From positions 14,797 to 78,796 of the forward strand of contig CAYNDH010000003.1 of NCBI GenBank assembly GCA_964395665.1: a stretch of DNA of 64,000 nucleotides, in the 5' to 3' direction. The DNA is from JAEZAF01 sp964395665 (GTDB taxonomy: Bacteria > Chloroflexota > Anaerolineae > Aggregatilineales > Phototrophicaceae). Positions 8,773 through 16,419 of the stretch are shown here, one piece after another. Under the pieces are notes generated by a model. That model worked only from the letters and a program-made list of their open reading frames with translations. It did no database searches and was not told the DNA's origin. Numbering within the stretch: position 1 is the first letter of the stretch; each line of letters opens with the position of its first letter. Both the position numbers and the translations under genes were made by a program.

Positions 8773-10083
8773 ATGCCACATCGGAAGCAGATTCTCACTG
8801 TGAGCATCCTGATGCTGCTTACAAGTCTGTTCGGCCTGTTCTCGGTCATTGCTGCACAAAGCGGCAGTGGATCGCCGGTTACGATTGTCAGAGGGCTGAA
8901 TTCGCCGCGTCATCTCAGCTTCGATTTCGATGGTAATCTTTATATTGCCGAATCAGGAACCGGTGGTGATTTCGATATTCAGGGGCCATTTGGACCGGCC
9001 AACGCGGGCGGCTCTGCCGCTATCCATCGCGTAGAGACGGATGGAGCCGAAAGCGAATTCATTATTGGACTTCCCAGCACCGACGCGCTGAATGGTGAGG
9101 TGCTTGGCGCGTCAAAGGTCAGGGTAAGAGAAGACAGTATCTGGCTGCTGCTGGCGCAGGGGTCACTGGATAATCCCTTCTCGTATTCGCTGGTCGAACT
9201 CTCGCCGGAAAACAAGCGTGTCCTGACGCATGTCGATCTGTATACATATGAGGTGGAAAATAACCCGGATGCTGGCGTGATCGACTCCAACCCGGTCGAT
9301 TTCGCCGTCAGCCTCGATGGTGTTTTCTACATTGTGGACGCTGGAGCCAATGCCGTTTACACATGGAGCGAAGCAGGCGGTCTGGCGCTGTTTGCGGCAT
9401 GGGAGAGCAACCCTGTGCCGACATCGGTCGAACTCGGACCCGATGGCTCGGTCTATATCGGTTTCCTGACCGGCTTCCCCTTCCCCAGCGGCGGTGCATG
9501 GGTCGAGCAATATGATGCTGAAGGTGAACTACTCGAAACCTATGAGGGCTTCACCGCGATTGTCGATCTGCTGTTCGCCAATCACACGCTTTACGCCGTC
9601 GAAATCGGCCAGTTTGGTGAACAGGGCTGGGTACAGAACACCGGACGTGTCGTAGATGTCTTCAGCGGAGAGGCCTATTATAGCAACCTGCCCTTCCCAT
9701 ATGGGCTGGCGGCCAACAGTAACGAGAACCTGTTCCTGACGACATACTCATCCTTTTCAGGCCACGGCAGCGGTCAGGTCCTGAGCCTTGATGGTGTTGA
9801 TCTGAACGGCGCAGTCGTCACACCACCGCCGCCACAGCCCACACTGGATACCACGGAAGAACCGACTGGCACACCAGAAGTCACTGCCGAACCCACTGAA
9901 GAGTCAACGCAGGAAGTGACCGCCGAACCCACTGAAGATCTCACCCCCACCGACGAACTAGAGCCGACTCAGGAACCAACAGGTGAAGTCACCCCGACAG
10001 ATGAAGTCGAACCGACCGTTGAAGTGACGGCGACCGAACCGCCTGTTGAGACGGTAGAACCCACTGAAGATCCGGGCATGTAA
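8773..10083 (+). CDS. Secreted ScyD/ScyE-like beta-propeller protein with Thr/Glu/Pro-rich tail
   Basis: 436-residue exported protein. The signal peptide covers residues 1-28 (VIAAQS). Residues 35-350 form an NHL/SMP-like propeller resembling the ScyD/ScyE family, with the opening motif VRGLNSPRHLSFDFDGNLYIAESGTGG and repeated DGxxYI blades. Residues 355-436 are a low-complexity tail of EPTxE repeats, probably an extended surface linker. AAAGGAG lies six bases before ATG 8773. The ScyD/E name comes from a cyanobacterial sunscreen cluster, but the family is widespread and no scytonemin genes are nearby, so the function here is unknown. Confidence 0.75.
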   Translation: MPHRKQILTVSILMLLTSLFGLFSVIAAQSGSGSPVTIVRGLNSPRHLSFDFDGNLYIAESGTGGDFDIQGPFGPANAGGSAAIHRVETDGAESEFIIGLPSTDALNGEVLGASKVRVREDSIWLLLAQGSLDNPFSYSLVELSPENKRVLTHVDLYTYEVENNPDAGVIDSNPVDFAVSLDGVFYIVDAGANAVYTWSEAGGLALFAAWESNPVPTSVELGPDGSVYIGFLTGFPFPSGGAWVEQYDAEGELLETYEGFTAIVDLLFANHTLYAVEIGQFGEQGWVQNTGRVVDVFSGEAYYSNLPFPYGLAANSNENLFLTTYSSFSGHGSGQVLSLDGVDLNGAVVTPPPPQPTLDTTEEPTGTPEVTAEPTEESTQEVTAEPTEDLTPTDELEPTQEPTGEVTPTDEVEPTVEVTATEPPVETVEPTEDPGM

Positions 10084-10202
10084 AGCGATACCGCTTCAGT
10101 TTAGAGGAAGCTTAGAAATCACGTCCGAACTTCGAAAAACCTTCGTCTTGGTAAGTGTCCGTTGTAAGATGCGGCGCTTACCAACCCACGGAGGTTTTTT
10201 GA

Positions 10203-10952
10203 ATGTCTAGACGTATCGGAATGATTTTGGGTGCACTGGTACTGGCCGGGGCAGTGTTCGGGGGCGCGGCCCTGCTTTATCTGCGCACCATTGGCGGATC
10301 GGGTGAAGCCAGTACAGAAACAGTCTCAGAGCAGCTCGAAGCGGAAAGCGCTAATCAGCAGGTCTTTCGGATTGACAAGGAAGCCAGCGAAGTCCGCTTC
10401 ATCATAAATGAGGTGCTAAGCGGCAATCCGACCGTTGTCACTGGCAGGACAAACGAGATCGCCGGGGATATTCTGGTCGATTATGATAATCCCCAGGCGT
10501 CAGCAATCGGCATGCTTCGCATCAATATGCGGACCGTCGCGACCGATAATAACTTCCGCAATCAGGCAATCCGCGGGATGATCCTGCAAACGGCTGATGA
10601 CGCTCATGAGTTCAGTGATTTTGTTGTCAGTGAGGTCAGCGGCATCCCGGAAACCATCACCTTCGGGCAAGCCTTCGATGTCACGATTGCAGGCACTCTG
10701 ACTCTGCGCGGTGTCCCACAGCCGATCACATTCAATGCCACGATTACACCAGTCTCCGAGACAGAGATCAGCGGAACGGCATCCAGCGTGGTGCAGTACC
10801 CGGATCTGGGCATCGACATCCCACGCGTCCCGCCGCAGGTGGCGAACATCAGTGAAGAAGTGACACTTGAACTCGATTTCGTCGCGCGCGCCGTTGAAGG
10901 CGCCGACGCTGCCGCAACCGAAGAGCCATCTGTCAGCACCACCAGCGGTTAA
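10203..10952 (+). CDS. Membrane-anchored YceI-family protein
   Basis: 249 residues with an N-terminal membrane anchor at 5-28 and a YceI-like lipocalin-type beta barrel at about 55-235 (FRIDKEASEVRFIINE, then AGDILVDYDNP, TLRGVPQPITFNATITP, and LELDFVA at the end). YceI proteins bind isoprenoid-like lipids in the periplasm or outside the cell. GGAGG is present just upstream of ATG 10203. It is probably a single-gene unit, because a terminator follows at once. The Thr/Ser/Ala-rich last 15 residues are disordered. Confidence 0.85.
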   Translation: MSRRIGMILGALVLAGAVFGGAALLYLRTIGGSGEASTETVSEQLEAESANQQVFRIDKEASEVRFIINEVLSGNPTVVTGRTNEIAGDILVDYDNPQASAIGMLRINMRTVATDNNFRNQAIRGMILQTADDAHEFSDFVVSEVSGIPETITFGQAFDVTIAGTLTLRGVPQPITFNATITPVSETEISGTASSVVQYPDLGIDIPRVPPQVANISEEVTLELDFVARAVEGADAAATEEPSVSTTSG

Positions 10953-10976
10953 AATGGGCGGTTGTAAATAACATCA

Positions 10977-11004
10977 AAAGGCGCGATGATCTCGCGCCTT
11001 TTTG
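10977..11004. terminator. Bidirectional terminator between convergent genes
   Basis: AAAAGGCGCGA (10977-10987) pairs with TCGCGCCTTTT (10993-11003), flanked by A-run and T-run, so it can serve both the YceI gene (plus) and the gene ending at 11040 (minus). Its stem resembles the terminator at 12323-12350, with paired substitutions. Confidence 0.85.
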
Positions 11005-11039
11005 GTACAGTGTTCAGGTGGGATCGGTGCGACAGGCTG

Positions 11040-12113
11040 CTAGAGGCTCGACGTCGCAATACAGGATTGCACCATACTGTGCAGCACCTTCGGCTTGATA
11101 GCCGGATTCTGGCGCGGGCCGAATGCCGGATAACCGGGCGGCAGCTTCTTCTCCTTCAGCGGTCTGAAGAACAGAATGCCACTGACCGTCTTGTCCTTGC
11201 ACAGTTTTGCGTACTGCTTGATGTACATGTTCAGATCTTTTGGCTCGCCGTAAAAGGGTTTATACCCGAATTCGGTAACGATGGTCTTCATGTGCGGGTG
11301 GGCCTTGACGTACTTCCGCATCGACCGGCCATTTTCCTTGTAGAAGTACTTGGCCTTCTTCCCGCCGTCGTTGTACAGGTTGGTCAGGATCACGTCAAAA
11401 TAATCCGGGTTGATTGCAGGCTGAGAGAACAGATAGCCTCTGACATCATCTGCCCCTGCAAGAGAATTGGTCCCGTTGAAGATCGCCGGCCCCAGATAGA
11501 CATTGCCACCGTTGACGACGCGGTATTTCTGCAGATAGGCGGCTGCGGTATTGGCCCAGTTCACCAGCGTGGCGTAATCACCATGGGCGACGCCAAACGC
11601 CATTGCTTCGCCGGAGCCGGGTTCATTCGGCCCAAGTGCAGCGACAAAGACATGATCGGTCCCGGCCAGCCCCTGTGCGACCTTTTCATAGAACAGGTAA
11701 ATATCGGATGCGCTCTTGAACTTGCACATGTTGGGATCGGGATAGCACAACCGTATGACCGGAATCATGCCTTTCTGATTGGCTGTGATAATAAAGTCGA
11801 TGGTGGCCTGTGCCTGTTTCCTTTCGGTGACCATCTGCAGGAGATAACCCAGGCCGAGATCAGGCACATACGGCTTGGGTTTATTGGGCTTTATCACCCC
11901 GCCTTCCATGACCTTGATGATGATTTTTTCATTTCCCACAATCGTCCCTTCGTTCAGACCTACCTTACTGCGGACGTTAAGGGGAAGCGGAAGTGTGTCA
12001 TCTACCACAGGCTGCGGTTCCTGCGCTTCAGTATATTCATTGATCGAGAGCGATAATGCAATGAGGACGAATGCGATGAGGACGGGTGTAAAAATTTTGA
12101 ACAAACGCTGCAC
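11040..12113 (-). CDS. Secreted clan-A glycoside-hydrolase-like protein
   Basis: 357-residue exported protein that starts at GTG 12113 after a perfect AAGGAGG. The signal peptide is residues 1-30 (EYTEAQEP). The rest looks like a TIM barrel of the glycosidase clan A type: ALGPNEPGSGEAM near residue 165 carries the Asn-Glu pair expected of the acid/base residue, and KTIVTEFGYKP near 280 the nucleophile glutamate. Overall similarity is to the GH5/GH39-like proteins common in Chloroflexota rather than to a defined enzyme. Four cysteines suggest disulfides. The substrate is unknown, and it could be a non-catalytic relative. Confidence 0.6.
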   Translation of the reverse strand: MQRLFKIFTPVLIAFVLIALSLSINEYTEAQEPQPVVDDTLPLPLNVRSKVGLNEGTIVGNEKIIIKVMEGGVIKPNKPKPYVPDLGLGYLLQMVTERKQAQATIDFIITANQKGMIPVIRLCYPDPNMCKFKSASDIYLFYEKVAQGLAGTDHVFVAALGPNEPGSGEAMAFGVAHGDYATLVNWANTAAAYLQKYRVVNGGNVYLGPAIFNGTNSLAGADDVRGYLFSQPAINPDYFDVILTNLYNDGGKKAKYFYKENGRSMRKYVKAHPHMKTIVTEFGYKPFYGEPKDLNMYIKQYAKLCKDKTVSGILFFRPLKEKKLPPGYPAFGPRQNPAIKPKVLHSMVQSCIATSSL

Positions 12114-12322
12114 TAAACAGCCTCCTTTTGAATCGACCCATTCAGGTTGAATTCGAAATATTACGTAATGCTAGCTTACCATGAAAACCGGCTTCGAACT
12201 CAACACTGAATTTACGTTTCGCGTTTAGATTTTACGGACTGGTACCAAGGGTATTACAGGGTGCTTTGCGACTATGTGAACCGAAGTGGGTGTAAATGCG
12301 GTGATTTGAGCGTGGCATATAT

Positions 12323-12350
12323 AAAAGACGCGATGATCCCGCGTCTTTTT
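12323..12350 (-). terminator. Terminator of the SDR operon
   Basis: AAAAGACGCG (12323-12332) pairs with CGCGTCTTTT (12340-12349), with flanking A and T runs. It lies just downstream of the minus-strand gene ending at 12376 and is symmetrical enough to work in both directions. Confidence 0.8.
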
Positions 12351-12375
12351 ACCTGTTTCGTGATGTTTGTTCGGC

Positions 12376-13143
12376 CTATTTCGGGGCCATGCGGATCGCA
12401 CCATCCAACCGGATGACTTCGCCGTTCAGCATCGGGTTCTCGATGATGGACTGGGCGAGCTGTGCGTACTCCGCTGGATGGCCTAAGCGTGACGGGAACG
12501 GGACCTGCTGCCCCAGCGAAATCCGGGCGGCTTCGGGCAGGCTTGCCATCAGCGGTGTATCGAATAAGCCGGGGGCAATCGTCATCACACGGATACCATT
12601 ACGCGACAGATCACGCGCAATCGGCAGCGTCATCCCGACGATCCCGCCTTTGGACGCCGAATATGCGACCTGCCCGATCTGACCGTCATAAGCCGCGACC
12701 GACGCCGTGTTGATGATCACGCCGCGCTCACCGAGATCATTCGGCTCGTTTTCGATCATCGCGACAGCGGCAAGGCGGATGCAGTTAAACGTCCCAATCA
12801 GATTGACACGGATCACACGTTCGAAAATATCCAGCGCGTGCGGTCCATCCTTGCCAATCGTCCGCAGCGCAGCGCCAATCCCGGCGCAGTTGACCAGAAT
12901 ATGCAGCCCGCCGAATATCTGGTGAGCCGTATCGATAGCGGCCTGCACCTGTTCTTCGCTGCTGACATCAGCCTGCACAAAACGCGCCTGATCACCAATG
13001 GCACGCACGGTTTCAATCCCGACGGCTTCGTTCATATCCAGCACGATGACGTTTGCACCCTGCGCAGCCAGACGCTGTGCCGCAGCCGCGCCCAGGCCGG
13101 AAGCTCCACCCGTGACCAGTGCGGTCATTCCCTGAATTTGCAT
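12376..13143 (-). CDS. Short-chain dehydrogenase, HSD10 / 3-hydroxyacyl-CoA dehydrogenase type 2-like
   Basis: 255-residue classical SDR. The TGGASGLG cofactor loop is at 11-18, Asp36 (VIVLDMN) selects NAD(H), NCAG is at 85-88, and the catalytic set is Ser148, Tyr161 and Lys165 (YSASK). The insertion before NTASVAAYDGQ and the PFPSRLGHPAEYA motif are characteristic of the HSD17B10 branch, which oxidises short-chain 3-hydroxyacyl-CoA and hydroxysteroids. It is the last gene of a minus-strand run (metallophosphoesterase, unknown, SDR) with short gaps. The physiological substrate is inferred to be a beta-oxidation intermediate. Confidence 0.88.
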   Translation of the reverse strand: MQIQGMTALVTGGASGLGAAAAQRLAAQGANVIVLDMNEAVGIETVRAIGDQARFVQADVSSEEQVQAAIDTAHQIFGGLHILVNCAGIGAALRTIGKDGPHALDIFERVIRVNLIGTFNCIRLAAVAMIENEPNDLGERGVIINTASVAAYDGQIGQVAYSASKGGIVGMTLPIARDLSRNGIRVMTIAPGLFDTPLMASLPEAARISLGQQVPFPSRLGHPAEYAQLAQSIIENPMLNGEVIRLDGAIRMAPK

Positions 13144-13192
13144 AACCGTAATTACTCCATTGCAAAAATTGTGAAATGAGTCAGATCTAACT

Positions 13193-13825
13193 TTACTGCT
13201 TCCCTAGAAACTCGACGGTGAAATCCATCGCAACGATATAGGAATCATCGATAATCAGGGTTTTCATATGCTGTGACCGGCCATGTTCATCAGACTCCAG
13301 TCGTGCTTCACCTTCAATGACCTTCGTCTCCAGACCATGCCGCTCAAAAGCCGGAATCAGCTTTTCAGCCAGTGTCTTCGGCATTTCTCCGACGAGATCC
13401 CCGCCAGAGTTCATCAGGTCGAACAGCGGGCGGCTGACATTAAGATAGGTCGGGATCTGCCGCCACGGGCCAAAGGTGCTGGTATAAGCCTGCATGAAAT
13501 CGACCATCAGCGCGTTGGAGTCATCCGGCTGGCCGCGAAAGAACAGCCCCACCGGCGTCTCATTGTACTGGTGCAGCAGCGGATGGTCAGTTTCGAGAAT
13601 ACGCAGACTGCCAAATAACCCGACACTCACGCGGTGTTCCTGCACGCCGATGGCGCGAATGACATAAGACCGTTTATCCCGCAGGCCGCCGCGCTGTTCA
13701 TCGAGTTCGGTGGTCGTGATCACCATTTGCAGGGTCTCCGGCACACCGTCCATTTGCAGCATCAGAAAGACACCGTAGGCTTTTTCTCCGCTGAGATCTT
13801 CAAGAAGTTGCTGTCGCTTGGGCAT
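13193..13825 (-). CDS. Conserved-looking protein of unknown function
   Basis: 210 residues, soluble, with no signal peptide or membrane segment. It has a mixed alpha/beta composition: an N-terminal beta-rich half (YGVFLMLQMDGVPETLQMVITT, RSYVIRAIGVQEHRVSVGLFG), a middle region with FGPWRQIPTYLNV, and a C-terminal half ending in strands (TLIIDDSYIVAMDFTVEFLG). No family is recognised. It lies 18 bases downstream of the metallophosphoesterase and 49 bases before the SDR, so it is probably co-transcribed with both. Confidence 0.7.
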   Translation of the reverse strand: MPKRQQLLEDLSGEKAYGVFLMLQMDGVPETLQMVITTTELDEQRGGLRDKRSYVIRAIGVQEHRVSVGLFGSLRILETDHPLLHQYNETPVGLFFRGQPDDSNALMVDFMQAYTSTFGPWRQIPTYLNVSRPLFDLMNSGGDLVGEMPKTLAEKLIPAFERHGLETKVIEGEARLESDEHGRSQHMKTLIIDDSYIVAMDFTVEFLGKQ

Positions 13826-13843
13826 GTCGTCCTACTTCACTGT

Positions 13844-14638
13844 TCAGGAAAGGTTCTGAGGCCGGATACGCTGTTCGATCCACTCCGGCACGGGATGCCC
13901 TACCGCATGCAGATCGGCAACCACGGCATCGACATCATACGGGATATTACGGAGGTCGATGTCTACCTGTCCATTCTGGAACGTCAGCAGGCCGTACTGG
14001 GCATAACCGGGCTGGTCCATCGACAGGCCAATGCTGCCGACATTTACAAGCTGCCAGCGGCCAATGGTGCGATTCATCTGGACGTGCACGTGACCACCAA
14101 TCCCCAGACGGCCTTCACGATCCAGCAGGTAATCCTCTGCCTGTTCGTCTGGGGTTTCCGGATGCAGCATCGCCAGATCATCGCCCGGCACGGCATGATA
14201 ACCGATCACGATCCCGAAACCGTCAATCTCTTTTGCCAGTTCGCGTCCGATAAGGCTGCTCATAAACTGATAGGCGTCCCAGTCAAGCTGGCTAAGGCTC
14301 CAGTTCAGGACGGTATCACGGGCTTTCCAGGCATTCATCCGCGCCTGCATTTCTTCAGCATCCCTGGCAGGCTCCATCGGAAAGCGCGATCCCGTCACGA
14401 CATCGCGATCAATATTGCCGCCAATAGCCTTAAAGCGCTTGCCCTCATCGGCTTCAGCCAGCGCCTTGATACGCTGAATACATTCCAGCGGACGCGGGCC
14501 GGCCACCAGATCCCCCAGATACCATGTGAGATCAGCGCCACCCTGCTGTTCGAGATCAGTCAGCACTGTTTCCAGCGCTTCAAGATTACCATGGACATCG
14601 GATAGTACGGCAAGCCGCAGGCTGCCTGATGAATCCAT
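13844..14638 (-). CDS. Metallophosphoesterase (YfcE/MJ0936-like)
   Basis: Calcineurin-like phosphoesterase, 264 residues from the ATG at 14638. That start is preferred over the longer reading to 14689 because GGAAGAAG precedes it and the core begins immediately. Metal-site motifs appear in order: LSDVHGN (about 10-16), YLGDLVAGP (about 38-46), GGNID (near 77), GYHAVPGDD (near 155) and GGHVHVQMNR (near 185). The YfcE-like group hydrolyses phosphodiesters with Mn or Ni, and the true substrate is unknown. It is the first gene of the minus-strand trio that runs to 12376. Confidence 0.82.
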   Translation of the reverse strand: MDSSGSLRLAVLSDVHGNLEALETVLTDLEQQGGADLTWYLGDLVAGPRPLECIQRIKALAEADEGKRFKAIGGNIDRDVVTGSRFPMEPARDAEEMQARMNAWKARDTVLNWSLSQLDWDAYQFMSSLIGRELAKEIDGFGIVIGYHAVPGDDLAMLHPETPDEQAEDYLLDREGRLGIGGHVHVQMNRTIGRWQLVNVGSIGLSMDQPGYAQYGLLTFQNGQVDIDLRNIPYDVDAVVADLHAVGHPVPEWIEQRIRPQNLS

Positions 14639-14878
14639 CTTCGCTTCTTCCTTTCTATTGACGCACAGAATATAACACACGGCCCTCACCTACTGCGATG
14701 ATTAATCACCTCTGACGACGGGCCGATATTGATGCACGTTCAGGGGTATCCGCCAAACCCGCATCAAAAACAGTTCACCTTTGCATTTTCTAAGGGAAAG
14801 TGCCTGTTTTCATTTCCCGTGCTATATTACTCTGTACAAACGATTAACTTTTATTTCCCCTCACGCAAAGGAGACTGT

Positions 14879-16321
14879 ATGCGTCGCCTGCTCATGCTGC
14901 TTTCGCTCACCCTGATTCTGGGATTTGGGTTTTCGTTCAGTGCAACGGAAACAGAGGCCCAGGAGCAGACCACCTATGTCGTGCAGCCAGGGGATAACCT
15001 GTACCGGATTTCCCTGCGCTACAATGTCACCATCGCTGCACTCGTGGCGGCCAACAACATCCCCAATCCTAACCTGATCTACGTCGGTCAGCGGCTGGTG
15101 ATCCCGACCGGCGGCACACCGCCACCGACGCAGCCACCCGGCAGCACACCAGTACCCACCCAACCCCCCGGTGAGGAGACGGTTTATATCGTCGTGCGTG
15201 GGGATACACTGGGGCGGATTGCACAGCGCTTCCAGACGACCATACAGGCGATTGCCGTGCGCAATGGCATTACCAATATCAATCTGATCTTTGTCGGCCA
15301 GCGGCTGGTCATCCCCGGCAGCGGTGGCGGCACCGTCCCGACTCCGCCACCCTCTGGCACTACCGTACCGCCACCCACCGGCGGCGGACTGACTGGCTTC
15401 CAGCTTGGCGGTCATGTAGGGGCTTTCTCCGCACCGGATCAGATGCGCGCTGCTGGCATGACATGGGCCAAGGTCCAGATCCGCTGGAACCAGGGCGACT
15501 CCGCCAATATCGCACAGGGCGCGATTGATTCAGCCAAGAGCCGCGGCTTTAAGGTGCTGCTCGGTGTCACGGGTGACAAAAATCAGCTCGCCGGCAATCC
15601 GACCCAGTACTATCAGGACTTCGCCAACTTCCTTGGCGGCGTAGCAGCACTCGGTCCGGATGCGATCGAAGTCTGGAATGAGCCGAATATCGACCGTGAA
15701 TGGCCGACCGGTCAGGTCAGCGGTGCCAATTACACCCAGATGCTGTCCGCCGCATATCAGGCGATCAAGGCCGCCAACCCGAATGTGATCGTCATCAGTG
15801 GTGCACCTGCCCCGACCGGATTCTTCGGTGGCTCGTGCCAGTCCGGCGGATGCGACGATAACATCTTCATCACGCAGATGCGGAATGCAGGCGCAGCCAA
15901 TGTGATGGACTGTGTTGGCATCCACTACAACGAAGGCATCCTGCCGCCGACCGCCACCAGTGGCGATCCGCGTGGCAACAGCTCGCACTATTCGCGCTAC
16001 TACCCGTCGATGGTCAACCTGTACAGCGCGACCTTCCCATCCAAGCCGCTGTGCTTCACCGAACTCGGCTATCTGTCACCTGAAGGCTTCGGCCCCCTGC
16101 CCCCTGGCTTTGACTGGGCAGTGAACACCAGCGTACAGGAACAGGCGGAATGGCTGGCGGGCGCTGTCCGGCTCTCACGTCAGGGCGGACGTGTGCGCCT
16201 GCTCATCGTCTGGAATGTCGATATGACCGAATACGGCGCAGATCCGCAGGCGGGTTATGCCGTCATCCGTCCGGATGGAAACTGCCCGGCCTGCGCGACA
16301 CTCGGCGCAGCCATGCAATAA
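14879..16321 (+). CDS. Secreted glycosidase-like protein with two LysM domains
   Basis: 480 residues from ATG 14879, which has CAAAGGAGA eight bases upstream; a 50-codon upstream extension lacks these signals. Order: signal peptide 1-28, LysM 33-76 (YVVQPGDNLYRIS), Pro/Thr linker, LysM 102-146 (YIVVRGDTLGRIA), second linker, then a clan-A barrel at about 174-480 with EVWNEPNID (putative acid/base Glu) and LCFTELGYL (putative nucleophile Glu). LysM modules bind GlcNAc-containing polymers, so the protein probably sits on peptidoglycan or chitin-like material. The catalytic barrel resembles that of the genes at 11040 and 41044. Confidence 0.85.
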   Translation: MRRLLMLLSLTLILGFGFSFSATETEAQEQTTYVVQPGDNLYRISLRYNVTIAALVAANNIPNPNLIYVGQRLVIPTGGTPPPTQPPGSTPVPTQPPGEETVYIVVRGDTLGRIAQRFQTTIQAIAVRNGITNINLIFVGQRLVIPGSGGGTVPTPPPSGTTVPPPTGGGLTGFQLGGHVGAFSAPDQMRAAGMTWAKVQIRWNQGDSANIAQGAIDSAKSRGFKVLLGVTGDKNQLAGNPTQYYQDFANFLGGVAALGPDAIEVWNEPNIDREWPTGQVSGANYTQMLSAAYQAIKAANPNVIVISGAPAPTGFFGGSCQSGGCDDNIFITQMRNAGAANVMDCVGIHYNEGILPPTATSGDPRGNSSHYSRYYPSMVNLYSATFPSKPLCFTELGYLSPEGFGPLPPGFDWAVNTSVQEQAEWLAGAVRLSRQGGRVRLLIVWNVDMTEYGADPQAGYAVIRPDGNCPACATLGAAMQ

Positions 16322-16354
16322 CTGACCTGACAGCGCCTCATTGCGGACTGCACA

Positions 16355-16397
16355 AACAAAAACTGCGGACTCGAGTCATGAGTCCGCAGTTTTTGTT
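16355..16397. terminator. Bidirectional terminator between convergent genes
   Basis: Two perfect 18-base arms (16355-16372 and 16380-16397, containing AACTGCGGACTC and its complement) with a 7-base loop and A/T runs on both sides. It serves the LysM glycosidase gene (plus) and glycyl-tRNA synthetase (minus). Confidence 0.9.
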
Positions 16398-16419
16398 TAC
16401 AGGATGTTCGGTACCCGGA

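Noticed and set aside
8773..10083. Scytonemin biosynthesis gene
   Set aside because: Only the ScyD/E-like fold is shared; no other scytonemin genes occur, and the fold is widespread.
10986..12056. Long plus-strand frame opposite the glycosidase-like gene (and similar long antisense frames elsewhere)
   Set aside because: The minus strand has a signal peptide, AAGGAGG and coherent motifs; the opposite frame has none.
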